A DNA stretch of 16,413 bases from Lunatibacter sp038209145. GTDB lineage: Bacteria > Bacteroidota > Bacteroidia > Cytophagales > Cyclobacteriaceae. The notes beneath the pieces are model-generated. The model was not told the origin of the DNA. It did not search any database and saw only the letters and a list, made by a program, of their open reading frames with translations. Of this stretch, positions 1 through 7,691 are shown one piece after another. The stretch covers positions 1 through 16,413 of the forward strand of contig JBBQXZ010000096.1 in NCBI GenBank assembly GCA_038209145.1, read 5' to 3'. How positions within the stretch are numbered: the stretch's first letter is position 1; each line of letters opens with the position of its first letter. A program made the translations under genes and the position numbers.

Positions 1-2715
1 AACCCCAAGTCCCTTCCTATACTGGATGAATCCATCACTGCCGAGCTGTTAAAAAAATCAGATCCCGCAGGCCCACAACTCTTCCGAAATGATGGAGGCA
101 AATTCACTGAAGTCACCCAAAAAGCCGGCATTCAACAATCCGCCCTTTCCTATGGATTGGGTGCGGGAGTTGCGGACCTCAACGGAGACGGCTATATGGA
201 CATCTACATCAGCAACGACTATACGGCCCCTGATTTTCTATACACCAACAACGGGGACGGAACATTCACCGATGTCATCCAGAAGGCCATGGGGCATATT
301 TCCAATTTCTCCATGGGCAATGACATCGCAGATTTCAACAATGATGGCCTCTTGGATGTATTCACGCTGGACATGCTTCCTGAAGGTAATGAGCGTCAAA
401 AACTGCTGATGGCTCCTGATAACTATGAAAAATTCGAATTCAACCTCCGGGTGGGCTTCCACCACCAATACATGCGGAACATGCTCCAACTGAATCACGG
501 AAACGGAACCTTTAGCGAGATCGGTCAGCTTGCGGGCATTTCCAATACAGACTGGAGCTGGGCAGCTCTTTTTGCTGATTTTGACAACGATGGTTGGAAA
601 GACCTGTATATCACCAACGGGTATCACCGGGATTACACCAACATGGATTTTTTGAAATACATGTCCGATTACCTCAAAAACAACCAAGGCCTTCGAAGGG
701 AAAACGTACTTGATCTGGTCTATCAGATGCCTTCCTCAAATGTCGTCAATTACGCCTTCCAAAATACCGGCGGCATTACCTTTGACGACCGTACGGATTC
801 CTGGGGGCTAGACCAGGTGGCCAACAGTAACGGGGCAGCCTATGCCGATTTGGACAACGACGGTGACCTGGACCTGATCGTCAACAACGTAAGTCATCCC
901 GCCTTCATATACCGAAACGAAGCTAATGTGGTAATTCCCAACAATTACCTGAAAATCCAACTGGCAGGAGCAAATCAAAATACCTTTGGCATAGGGGCAA
1001 AAATAACCGCACATCATGAAGGTTCCATGCAGGTTTTACAACAGATGCCCAGTCGGGGATTTCAGTCCAGCGTATCTCCCACACTGCATCTAGGTTTGGG
1101 AAAAGCAACTTCAATCGATTCCCTGACGGTAGAATGGCCCGGCAGTAAAACCCAGATTCTGTACAACGTGCCAGTTAATCAAAACCTAAATCTATCAGAA
1201 TCCAATGCAGGCCCAAACCGCCTGGGCAAAAGTGCAACCAATCCCCTATTCAACTCTGTAAGCGCTCCCATCAAGAACCGTCAACCGTCAAATTTGATCA
1301 ATGATTTCAAGCGGCAGCCACTTATGGTCAACCCTGTATCTTTCTCAGGTCCCACCATGGCCAAAGCTGATGTAAATGGTGATGGCTTACCGGATATCTA
1401 TGTGGGAGGAGATGCCGGATACCCCGGAAGGCTCTATATACAGCAATCCACTGGTACTTTTCAGGAGTTGAATGTTTCTGCATTTATCGCTGATCAGGAA
1501 TCTGCAGATACCAAAGCTGTTTTTGTGGACTTGAATGGCAACGGACATTTGGATTTGTATGTGGGAAGCGGTGGCTATGGAGATTTTCTTCCTGTGGATG
1601 AGAGGCTACAGGATAGGATATACATGAATGATGGGAAAGGTAATTTCACCAAAGCTCCAGGAGCGCTTCCTCCGATGCTTACCAGCACCGGAGCTGTTGC
1701 CTTTGCCGATTTTACCGGAGACGGTGCTCCTGACCTGTTTGTCGGAAGTCGGGTAATCCCCGGAAGATATCCGGAGATCCCACCAAGCTTTATCCTGGTT
1801 AACGATGGTCAAGGCAAGTTCTCGGATGAAACACAAAAATGGGCTCCTACCTTCAACTCCCTAGGCTTGGTGACTGATGCCAATTGGGTGGACCTCAATG
1901 GGGATGATGTACCGGAGTTGATCGTGGTGGGCGAATGGATGCCCATTTCGGTTTGGAAAAAATCAACCAGCTCCTTCACAAATGTAACAAAAGAATATTT
2001 CGATAAAGATTATAGCGGATGGTGGAATAGTCTTACCATAACCGACATCAACGGCGATGGAAAGGCAGACTTGATTGTAGGAAATCACGGGCTCAACACG
2101 CAGGTCAACGCCAGTCAGGATGAGCCTGCCGAAATATATTTCAAAGATTTCGACAACAATGGTGCGGTGGATCCGATTCTCTGCTTTTATATTCAGGGGA
2201 AAAGCTATCCGTATGTCACCCGGGATGAGCTTTTGGACCAAATCTCGGCCATGCGTTCCCGATTTCGAAATTACGCCGACTACGCAACCCTTTCTATTTC
2301 GGAAATATTTACCCCTCAGGAAATGAAAGATGCCGGCTACTTGAAGGCCACCATGCTGGAAACCGCTTACTTTGAAGCTCAGGTGGACGGTTTATTCCTG
2401 CAGAAACCCTTACCCATCGAAGCACAATCTTCCCCGGTATTTACCATTTTAGCCTTGGATGCAGATGGGGACGGAGATCAGGACCTTCTTTTGGGAGGAA
2501 ATATTCAACGCGCAAGGTTACGATTTGGAAAATATGATGCTAACTTTGGCATATTGCTATTGGGAGATGGAAAAGGCGGATTCACCTATGCTCCTCAGCG
2601 AAAATCCGGCTTTACTATACAAGGCGATATACGCAGCATGCTTTCCTTGGAAAACACCATCCTATTCGGGATCAATCAGGTAGGTGTGGTTGCCTTTGAA
2701 AAAAATCAAAAATAG
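1..2715 (+). CDS. FG-GAP/VCBS repeat protein with ASPIC/UnbV domain (5' truncated)
   Basis: The reading frame is open from base 1, so the true start lies upstream; 904 residues are visible. Eleven calcium-loop motifs of the D-x-N/D-x-D/N-G type (for example DLNGDGYMDIY) begin near visible residues 59, 111, 193, 283, 457, 510, 570, 631, 682, 716 and 820, the signature of FG-GAP/VCBS beta-propeller blades. Between the first four and the rest, residues about 329-400 form an ASPIC/UnbV domain (GIGAKIT ... LHLGLG ... VEWPGS). Family members are secreted or surface-bound and often exceed 1,000 residues, so roughly the N-terminal fifth, including any signal peptide, is probably missing. The stop codon abuts the ATG of the next gene, which indicates one operon with the two haloperoxidase-like lipoproteins. 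The molecular role is unknown; binding of a protein or glycan on the cell surface is inference. Confidence 0.93.
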   Translation, partial: NPKSLPILDESITAELLKKSDPAGPQLFRNDGGKFTEVTQKAGIQQSALSYGLGAGVADLNGDGYMDIYISNDYTAPDFLYTNNGDGTFTDVIQKAMGHISNFSMGNDIADFNNDGLLDVFTLDMLPEGNERQKLLMAPDNYEKFEFNLRVGFHHQYMRNMLQLNHGNGTFSEIGQLAGISNTDWSWAALFADFDNDGWKDLYITNGYHRDYTNMDFLKYMSDYLKNNQGLRRENVLDLVYQMPSSNVVNYAFQNTGGITFDDRTDSWGLDQVANSNGAAYADLDNDGDLDLIVNNVSHPAFIYRNEANVVIPNNYLKIQLAGANQNTFGIGAKITAHHEGSMQVLQQMPSRGFQSSVSPTLHLGLGKATSIDSLTVEWPGSKTQILYNVPVNQNLNLSESNAGPNRLGKSATNPLFNSVSAPIKNRQPSNLINDFKRQPLMVNPVSFSGPTMAKADVNGDGLPDIYVGGDAGYPGRLYIQQSTGTFQELNVSAFIADQESADTKAVFVDLNGNGHLDLYVGSGGYGDFLPVDERLQDRIYMNDGKGNFTKAPGALPPMLTSTGAVAFADFTGDGAPDLFVGSRVIPGRYPEIPPSFILVNDGQGKFSDETQKWAPTFNSLGLVTDANWVDLNGDDVPELIVVGEWMPISVWKKSTSSFTNVTKEYFDKDYSGWWNSLTITDINGDGKADLIVGNHGLNTQVNASQDEPAEIYFKDFDNNGAVDPILCFYIQGKSYPYVTRDELLDQISAMRSRFRNYADYATLSISEIFTPQEMKDAGYLKATMLETAYFEAQVDGLFLQKPLPIEAQSSPVFTILALDADGDGDQDLLLGGNIQRARLRFGKYDANFGILLLGDGKGGFTYAPQRKSGFTIQGDIRSMLSLENTILFGINQVGVVAFEKNQK

Positions 2716-4125
2716 ATGATATTCAACGCTATAGGAAGAAATTCATTTACAGGTATAAAAACATCTTCAGCACCTATTCTCGGTACGTTTTTTATCTGTT
2801 TGGTATTCGCTTCTTCCTGCCAACCCGCAGATTCGGACAAAGGTAAGATTTTGGGTCCGAAATTGATTGGATGGGTCACGGAAGCCATGACTGACATCAT
2901 GGTGCATGACATCACCAACCCACCACTTGCCGCCAGATTTTACGCCTATGCCAGCCTGGCGGGATATGAGGTCATCAGCCAGGAAAATCCGGAGGTCCCC
3001 GGATTGCACGGAGTCTTGAATGATTATCCTGCAATAACCGTCTCGGGAGATTTCCCCAATCATCACCCACATGTAAGCGGGATACTTGCCATGATTGAGA
3101 CCGCCGCGGCCATGCAGCCTTCCGGCGAGGATATGCATCGATTAAAAGAATCCTTCTTGGACTCCTGCCGCCATTGGGGTTTTACCGAGCGTACCCTATC
3201 TGATGCGATCGGATATGGGAAAGAGATAAGTTCTGGCATACTGGAGTATGCCCAACAAGACCTCTATAAAAACATCAGCAATTATCCCCGATATACGCCG
3301 AAACAGGAAGAAGGATATTGGTATCCTACACCACCTGCTTATTTTGCGCCGGTGGAACCCTATTTTAATTCGATCCGCCCCTTTACGCTGGAGCGGCCTG
3401 ATCAGTTCAAACCCAAGCCCCCAGTCCCATTTTCCACCTCCACGGATTCGGAGTTTTACATACTCATGCAAGAGGTATATGAGATTCAGCTAACGAAAGA
3501 ACAGCGGGAGATTGCGGCTTTCTGGGACTGCAATCCCTTTGCGCTGGAGGAGACCGGTCACTTGATGGTAGGGTTAAAGCAGATTTCTCCTGGCGGACAT
3601 TGGATGGGAATTACTGACATTGCCTGTAAGCAGGCAAATTTAAGTTTTGAACAGACATTGGAAATAACAACTTCAGTGGCGATCGGCCTAACCGACGGTT
3701 TTCTAAGTTGCTGGGATGAAAAATACAGAAGCAACCGGATTCGGCCTGAGACGGCCATTCGAAAATACATTGATCCATCTTACATGCCTTTGTTGCAGAC
3801 TCCACCATTTCCGGAGTATTTAAGTGGCCACTCTACCATTTCCACTACCGCCGCTACCATATTGACCCATTACTTTGGAGACAACTTTGCCTATACGGAT
3901 ACCGTAGAAGAGAAATATCAGCTTGAAAGTAGGGATTTCACGTCCTTTCTCCAAGCTTCTGAAGAGGCCAGCATTTCCCGCTTGTATGGAGGCATACATT
4001 TTATGGATGCCATCGTAGAGGGCCAGGAACAGGGAAGGCTCCTAGGGAAATGGGTAATTCAAACGATGGAAAATGCAGGACTGGCCAGTCCATTGTCGTT
4101 ATCATCCTTGTCGACCACCAATTAA
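2716..4125 (+). CDS. Vanadium-dependent haloperoxidase / PAP2-superfamily lipoprotein, copy 1
   Basis: This 469-residue protein has a hydrophobic segment at residues about 22-32 ending in ASSC, a loose lipobox, so it is probably a lipoprotein anchored at about Cys35. The vanadate/phosphate pocket of the superfamily (K-x6-RP ... SGH ... SR-x5-H) is complete: Lys336, Arg343-Pro344, Ser370-Gly371-His372, Arg422 and His428, with Trp333 three residues before the Lys as in fungal vanadium chloroperoxidase. Spacings match chloroperoxidase (Lys to Arg 7, Arg to His 6). His372 would be the acid-base residue and His428 the vanadate ligand. The usual PSGH is LSGH here. The ATG directly follows the stop of the FG-GAP gene with no gap. 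The family either oxidises halides with hydrogen peroxide or hydrolyses phosphate esters; the sequence alone does not decide which. It is a tandem paralogue of the next gene. Confidence 0.92.
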   Translation: MIFNAIGRNSFTGIKTSSAPILGTFFICLVFASSCQPADSDKGKILGPKLIGWVTEAMTDIMVHDITNPPLAARFYAYASLAGYEVISQENPEVPGLHGVLNDYPAITVSGDFPNHHPHVSGILAMIETAAAMQPSGEDMHRLKESFLDSCRHWGFTERTLSDAIGYGKEISSGILEYAQQDLYKNISNYPRYTPKQEEGYWYPTPPAYFAPVEPYFNSIRPFTLERPDQFKPKPPVPFSTSTDSEFYILMQEVYEIQLTKEQREIAAFWDCNPFALEETGHLMVGLKQISPGGHWMGITDIACKQANLSFEQTLEITTSVAIGLTDGFLSCWDEKYRSNRIRPETAIRKYIDPSYMPLLQTPPFPEYLSGHSTISTTAATILTHYFGDNFAYTDTVEEKYQLESRDFTSFLQASEEASISRLYGGIHFMDAIVEGQEQGRLLGKWVIQTMENAGLASPLSLSSLSTTN

Positions 4126-4156
4126 CGTGACACCTACCATCCGGACGCAAAATACA

Positions 4157-5503
4157 ATGAATAGAATCATACTAGTCTTTTTATTTCTTGCCAGTTGGCT
4201 GGGGGCCTGTACCCCCGAGGAGAATTATCAGGGGTTTCTAGAATCCAGTGAGCCGCTTGTACTGGCCAACGACCAATTGACAGATGCCATGGTTCACGAC
4301 ATTTTTTCCCCGCCGGTATCCAGTAGAATTTATGCCTATGCTGCGTTGGCGCCTTTTGAGGTTGCTGCATATGCCGACAGTGAAAATATTCAATCTCTGA
4401 CGGGGCAGCTGAGTGGCTTTGAGGTAAAAGAATTCACCCCCACTTCTGAGGTATATTATCCGATGGCGGCATTGGTCGCATTTTACAAAGTAGCGGCAAC
4501 CTTGGTGTTTTCGGAGAATCTGATCACGGTCCATAGAGATGAACTCTACGAAAAAGTGAGGAAGTTGGGCATGACAAAAAAAACCCTGGAAGCATCAATC
4601 GAATTCGGAGAAGCAATGGGGCAACATGTGATGGATTATGCCTCAAAAGACAATTATCACCAAAGTCGGTCTTTTGAAAAATACACCATCCGAAGCGATG
4701 CAAAATCCTGGAAGCCAACCCCTCCCGCTTATATGGAAGGTATAGAACCCAATTGGAACAAAATCAGACCGTTTGTGCTGGATTCCACGGACCAATTTAT
4801 CCCCAAGCCGCCCACCCCCTTTGACATCATATCCGAAAGTAAATTTTTTCAGGAAGCCAAAGATGTAATGGAAGCTGTAAATAATCTTAATCCGGAACAA
4901 AGGGAGATTGCCTATTTTTGGGATTGCAATCCCTATAAGATGAATGTAAAGGGCCATGTGATGTATGCGGAGAAAAAAATAACCCCGGGCGGACATTGGA
5001 TAGGGATTGCCGGCATCGCCTCCAAAACGGCTAAGCTAGACTGGAAAGCTACTTCAGAGACCATCATACTTACCGCAATTGCAGTCTTTGACGGATTTAT
5101 TTCCTGTTGGGATGAGAAGTACCGAAGCGTGCTTATCCGTCCAGAAACCTATATCAATCTTTACATAGATGAAGATTGGGTACCCTTGTTGCAGACGCCG
5201 CCATTTCCGGAACACACGAGTGGACACAGTGTCATCTCCACCGCGGCTTCCCGGGTCCTTACAGACCTTCTGGGGCAGCCTTTCCATTTTGTAGATTCCA
5301 CCGAGATCAAGTTTGGATTGGGTATTAGGGAATTTGACTCGTTCAATGACGCTGCCGCAGAAGCAGCCATCAGTCGTTTTTACGGAGGCATCCACTATAT
5401 CCCTGCCGTTGAATACGGGGCGGAACAGGGAGAGCTGATTGCCCGTCATGTGCTTTCCAGAATTAAAACTAGAAAATCAACCACTCCCCTTGCTGTAGAA
5501 TAA
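4157..5503 (+). CDS. Vanadium-dependent haloperoxidase / PAP2-superfamily lipoprotein, copy 2
   Basis: The frame opens further upstream (4073) inside copy 1, but ATG 4157 is chosen because it starts a textbook lipoprotein signal: MNR, then a hydrophobic run, then LGAC, giving a lipidated Cys16 and 448 residues. Copy 1 ends 31 bases before this start. The pocket is complete: Lys321, Arg328-Pro329, Ser355-Gly356-His357, Arg407 and His413, with Trp318 before the Lys. Long stretches align with copy 1 (DxMVHDI..PP near the N-terminus, REIA.FWDCNP, SCWDEKYRS, LLQTPPFPE, SR.YGGIH), so the pair arose by duplication. A difference is IHYIPA here against IHFMDA in copy 1, so the Asp after the ligand His is absent; that Asp belongs to the phosphatase version of the motif. 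Substrate is unknown. Probably co-transcribed with the two genes before it. Confidence 0.93.
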   Translation: MNRIILVFLFLASWLGACTPEENYQGFLESSEPLVLANDQLTDAMVHDIFSPPVSSRIYAYAALAPFEVAAYADSENIQSLTGQLSGFEVKEFTPTSEVYYPMAALVAFYKVAATLVFSENLITVHRDELYEKVRKLGMTKKTLEASIEFGEAMGQHVMDYASKDNYHQSRSFEKYTIRSDAKSWKPTPPAYMEGIEPNWNKIRPFVLDSTDQFIPKPPTPFDIISESKFFQEAKDVMEAVNNLNPEQREIAYFWDCNPYKMNVKGHVMYAEKKITPGGHWIGIAGIASKTAKLDWKATSETIILTAIAVFDGFISCWDEKYRSVLIRPETYINLYIDEDWVPLLQTPPFPEHTSGHSVISTAASRVLTDLLGQPFHFVDSTEIKFGLGIREFDSFNDAAAEAAISRFYGGIHYIPAVEYGAEQGELIARHVLSRIKTRKSTTPLAVE

Positions 5504-5512
5504 AGGCGTGAG

Positions 5513-5534
5513 AACTTTTTTTAAAAATAGAGTT
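5513..5534. terminator. Weak AT-rich palindrome between convergent genes
   Basis: A ten-position stem (5513-5522 with 5525-5534) with one mismatch, one G-T pair and T tracts on both strands lies where the haloperoxidase operon and the nadD operon converge, overlapping the nadD stop codon. It could end transcription in both directions, but it is nearly all A-T and weak. Confidence 0.3.
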
Positions 5535-6087
5535 TTTTGTCCCTAATATAGTCCGCCACATCCGGATGCAACAGGTAGCGTACTGAACCTCCCTCCTTGA
5601 TGGTGTCCCGGATAAAGGTGGCCGAAATGTCAATCAGTGGGGAATCGATGAACCGGATGGCCGGATGTTCCAGCGTTTTGTTGTTTCCTGGGCGGGGGTA
5701 AACGTAAATCCCATAGAATTCCGCAATTTGTTCGCTGTTTTTCCATTTATGGAAATGGTTCAGGTTATCGCCCCCGATAATCAATTTGAATTCATGCTGG
5801 GGATATTTGTCAGAGAGGTAGGTGAGGGTGTCGATGGTGAAGCTTGGCCTGGGCATGTGAAACTCCACGTCCAAGGCCTTAAAATGATAATTATCCGCAA
5901 TGGCCAACTCTACCATACGCAGGCGGTCAAATTCATGAAGCAAGGATTTTGTTGACTTCATGGGATTTTGCGGGCTTACTATATACCATACTTCGTCCAA
6001 ATCAGTCTTATCCCTCATGATATCCCCAACGATTAGATGTCCAATGTGGATGGGGTTGAACGATCCAAAAAACAATCCTACTTTCAA
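5521..6087 (-). CDS. nadD: Nicotinate-nucleotide adenylyltransferase
   Basis: NadD joins nicotinate mononucleotide and ATP to make deamido-NAD, the shared step of de novo and salvage NAD synthesis in the cytosol. The 188-residue product has the nucleotidyltransferase signature GSFNPIHIGH at residues 8-17 (HxGH His14-His17) and the ATP-site motif ISATFIR at 154-160, which is the family's ISxTxIR. The length is normal for bacterial NadD. The start is TTG at 6087-6085: an in-frame stop lies only four codons upstream (6099-6097) and no ATG precedes the conserved motif, so TTG is forced. This TTG overlaps the TGA stop of gmk (TTGA), which points to coupled translation. It is the last gene of the sigma/anti-sigma/gmk/nadD operon. 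Confidence 0.96.
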   Translation of the reverse strand: MKVGLFFGSFNPIHIGHLIVGDIMRDKTDLDEVWYIVSPQNPMKSTKSLLHEFDRLRMVELAIADNYHFKALDVEFHMPRPSFTIDTLTYLSDKYPQHEFKLIIGGDNLNHFHKWKNSEQIAEFYGIYVYPRPGNNKTLEHPAIRFIDSPLIDISATFIRDTIKEGGSVRYLLHPDVADYIRDKKLYF

Positions 6088-6665
6088 ACTTTGTCTTTAT
6101 TGATAAAGTCCGAAACAAGCTTTTCAGCTTCCCTGAAAGAGGTTTGCAAGTCATTGTTTACCAAAATCATATCGAATTTGTCCTTAAAACCCATTTCAAA
6201 TTTGGCTTTGTATAACCTTCGGGAAAGGCTGGCTTCCGATTCCGTGCCCCTATCCCTCAATCGGATAGCAAGATCATCCAAGGAAGGAACTTGTACAAAA
6301 ATGACAAGGCCCCTATCTCCGAAATACTTTTTAAGATTAAGCCCTCCTTTGACATCCACATCAAAAATGACGTGCTTTCCATTGTCCCAGATGCGTTGGA
6401 TTTCTTCTTTGAGGGTTCCGTAAAAATTCCCCTCATATACCTCTTCCCATTCGATAAACTGATCTTTATCAATTTTTCCCTTGAATTCGTCAGGTGTCAA
6501 AAAGTAATAATCTTTTCCGTCCTGCTCAGAACGACCTCTCCTATCCCTGGTGCAGGCGGAAATTGAAAACCCCAAGGTCGGAAATTTTTGCAACAGGTGC
6601 TTCACAATCGTTGTCTTACCTGATCCTGATGGAGCTGAAAATATTATCGCCTTTCCTGAGGACAT
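6084..6665 (-). CDS. gmk: Guanylate kinase
   Basis: Guanylate kinase phosphorylates GMP to GDP with ATP, feeding GTP, dGTP and (p)ppGpp pools in the cytosol. The 193-residue protein has a P-loop APSGSGKTT at residues 11-19 and a GMP-binding stretch SISACTRDRRGR followed by DGKDYYFLTPDEF, with the lid region and adenine site (LRDRGTESEASLSRRL) further on. Length is typical. The GMP segment reads CTRDRR where many homologues have TTRxPR, a modest variation. ATG 6665 lies 10 bases after the anti-sigma factor gene, and the stop overlaps the nadD start. In many Bacteroidetes gmk sits behind a YicC-family gene (recalled, not checked); here that place is taken by the sigma/anti-sigma pair. Confidence 0.97.
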   Translation of the reverse strand: MSSGKAIIFSAPSGSGKTTIVKHLLQKFPTLGFSISACTRDRRGRSEQDGKDYYFLTPDEFKGKIDKDQFIEWEEVYEGNFYGTLKEEIQRIWDNGKHVIFDVDVKGGLNLKKYFGDRGLVIFVQVPSLDDLAIRLRDRGTESEASLSRRLYKAKFEMGFKDKFDMILVNNDLQTSFREAEKLVSDFINKDKV

Positions 6666-6675
6666 GTAGATGAGT

Positions 6676-6948
6676 TTACTTTAGATCCTGGATTTTTTGA
6701 CGGATACTGTCTACCAGTTCCAAAGGGACAAGCTGTTTGGTACACTTTGTCTTGAGGACTTCCCGGATAACCTTTTCCAGGTGATAGTGCTCAAAACAAG
6801 GTTGGCATTTGGCCAGTTTCTCATCCAAAACCGCTTTTGATTCCAAATCTGCCTGTCCGTCCAGAATGCTTTCCAACAACTTAAAACACTTGCCGGCATC
6901 ACTGCAGTTGAGTTTGCGTTGATTAGATGAGTCGAAATTATTCTCCAT
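6676..6948 (-). CDS. RsrA-like zinc-finger anti-sigma factor
   Basis: This 90-residue protein resembles RsrA, the redox-sensing zinc anti-sigma factor of Streptomyces SigR, and presumably binds the sigma factor encoded just upstream. The match is clearest in the C-terminal half: CQPC (Cys48, Cys51), then HYHLEKVIREVLKTKC (Cys69) and VPLELVDSIRQKI, the order seen in RsrA. The N-terminal half has Cys15 and Cys21. In the ZAS motif H-x3-C-x2-C the His position is Lys44 here; nearby His54 or His56, or Cys15/Cys21, might take over zinc binding. It begins 25 bases after the sigma gene and ends 10 bases before gmk. Family assignment rests on the Cys pattern, the C-terminal similarity and the neighbour; the redox role is inference. 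Confidence 0.82.
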   Translation of the reverse strand: MENNFDSSNQRKLNCSDAGKCFKLLESILDGQADLESKAVLDEKLAKCQPCFEHYHLEKVIREVLKTKCTKQLVPLELVDSIRQKIQDLK

Positions 6949-6973
6949 TTTTGTATTTGGTTCTTTTCAAATT

Positions 6974-7564
6974 TTATTCTTCCTCTGTATCATAGCCCAT
7001 ATTTTGGGCATATGATTTTAGTTTTTCCTTCAATAAGTTTCTGGCTCGGTGAAGTCTGGATCTGACTGTACCGATGGGGATGTCAAGAATTTTGGCCATT
7101 TCTTCGTAAGTAAACCCTTCCAAGTCACATAGGATGATGACCGTTCTAAAATCCACCGCCAGACTGTTCAGGGCATTGGAGATTTCATCTCCCAACATGT
7201 CCTTCACTGCATCAACCCGCAGATCCGAAGTCATACTGTAGTCAACATTATCCGAGTTGTAATAAGTTTCAACTTCCTGATAATCTACTTTCGCAGGTTG
7301 CTTACTCTTTTTACGGTATTCATTGATGAAGCTGTTCTTGAGAATACGAAAAAGCCATGCTTTGGCGTTGGTCCCTTTTTCAAATGAGTTGATAAATCGG
7401 AAAGCTTTCAGGTAGGTGTCCTGTACCAAATCTTTGGCATCATCCTCATCAAAGGTCAACCTGTAGGCAAAATTGTACATCGAGTCTATGTGTGGCATAA
7501 ACTCCTGGTCAAATATGCTGTTTTTATCTTTATCCGAATATTTTTTTCGCTGTACTTCTGACAT
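6974..7564 (-). CDS. ECF-family RNA polymerase sigma factor (SigR/RpoE-like)
   Basis: An extracytoplasmic-function sigma-70 protein that would direct RNA polymerase to a stress regulon. Region 2 spans residues about 21-88, with DLVQDTYLKAF (45-55) and NAKAWLFRILKNSFINEYR; region 4 spans about 132-182 with a helix-turn-helix TYEEMAKILDIPIGTVRSRL at 152-171. Regions 1 and 3 are absent, as in ECF sigmas. The frame extends to 7669, but ATG 7564 (MSEVQRKKYSD, 196 residues) is preferred: the extra 35 residues show no family similarity and cover AT-rich upstream DNA with a possible promoter. The RsrA-like gene follows at once, so this is a SigR-type sigma/anti-sigma pair heading an operon with gmk and nadD. 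It may control its own operon. Confidence 0.93.
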   Translation of the reverse strand: MSEVQRKKYSDKDKNSIFDQEFMPHIDSMYNFAYRLTFDEDDAKDLVQDTYLKAFRFINSFEKGTNAKAWLFRILKNSFINEYRKKSKQPAKVDYQEVETYYNSDNVDYSMTSDLRVDAVKDMLGDEISNALNSLAVDFRTVIILCDLEGFTYEEMAKILDIPIGTVRSRLHRARNLLKEKLKSYAQNMGYDTEEE

Positions 7565-7638
7565 AGAATTTAAAATTACGAATTGGCGTAATTTATAACT
7601 AATATTTAGAAAGAAAGTCGTTTGATTTTCTTTATTTT

Positions 7639-7669
7639 GAAACATATTGGCACATATTTCGCCAACCAA
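7639..7669 (-). promoter_or_regulatory. Possible promoter of the sigma/anti-sigma/gmk/nadD operon
   Basis: On the minus strand TATGTTTC (7646-7639) matches the Bacteroidetes -7 element TAnnTTTG at all but the last fixed base, with TTG triplets 16 and 20 bases upstream (7665-7663, 7669-7667) as -33 candidates. It lies about 75 bases before the sigma factor ATG. Confidence 0.3.
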
Positions 7670-7691
7670 CCTTTAATTATCCTGTTGTTTC

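Noticed and set aside
238..687. 149-codon minus-strand frame inside the FG-GAP gene
   Set aside because: It is antisense to a clear FG-GAP repeat stretch and its Val/Ile-rich reading is the mirror of the repeated Asp-Asn-Gly loops.
4073..4156. Extended start for the second haloperoxidase-like gene
   Set aside because: The extra 28 residues overlap the end of copy 1 and would bury the lipoprotein signal peptide that starts at 4157.
7565..7669. Extended N-terminus of the sigma factor
   Set aside because: The added 35 residues have no sigma-factor similarity and lie over AT-rich DNA with promoter-like elements.
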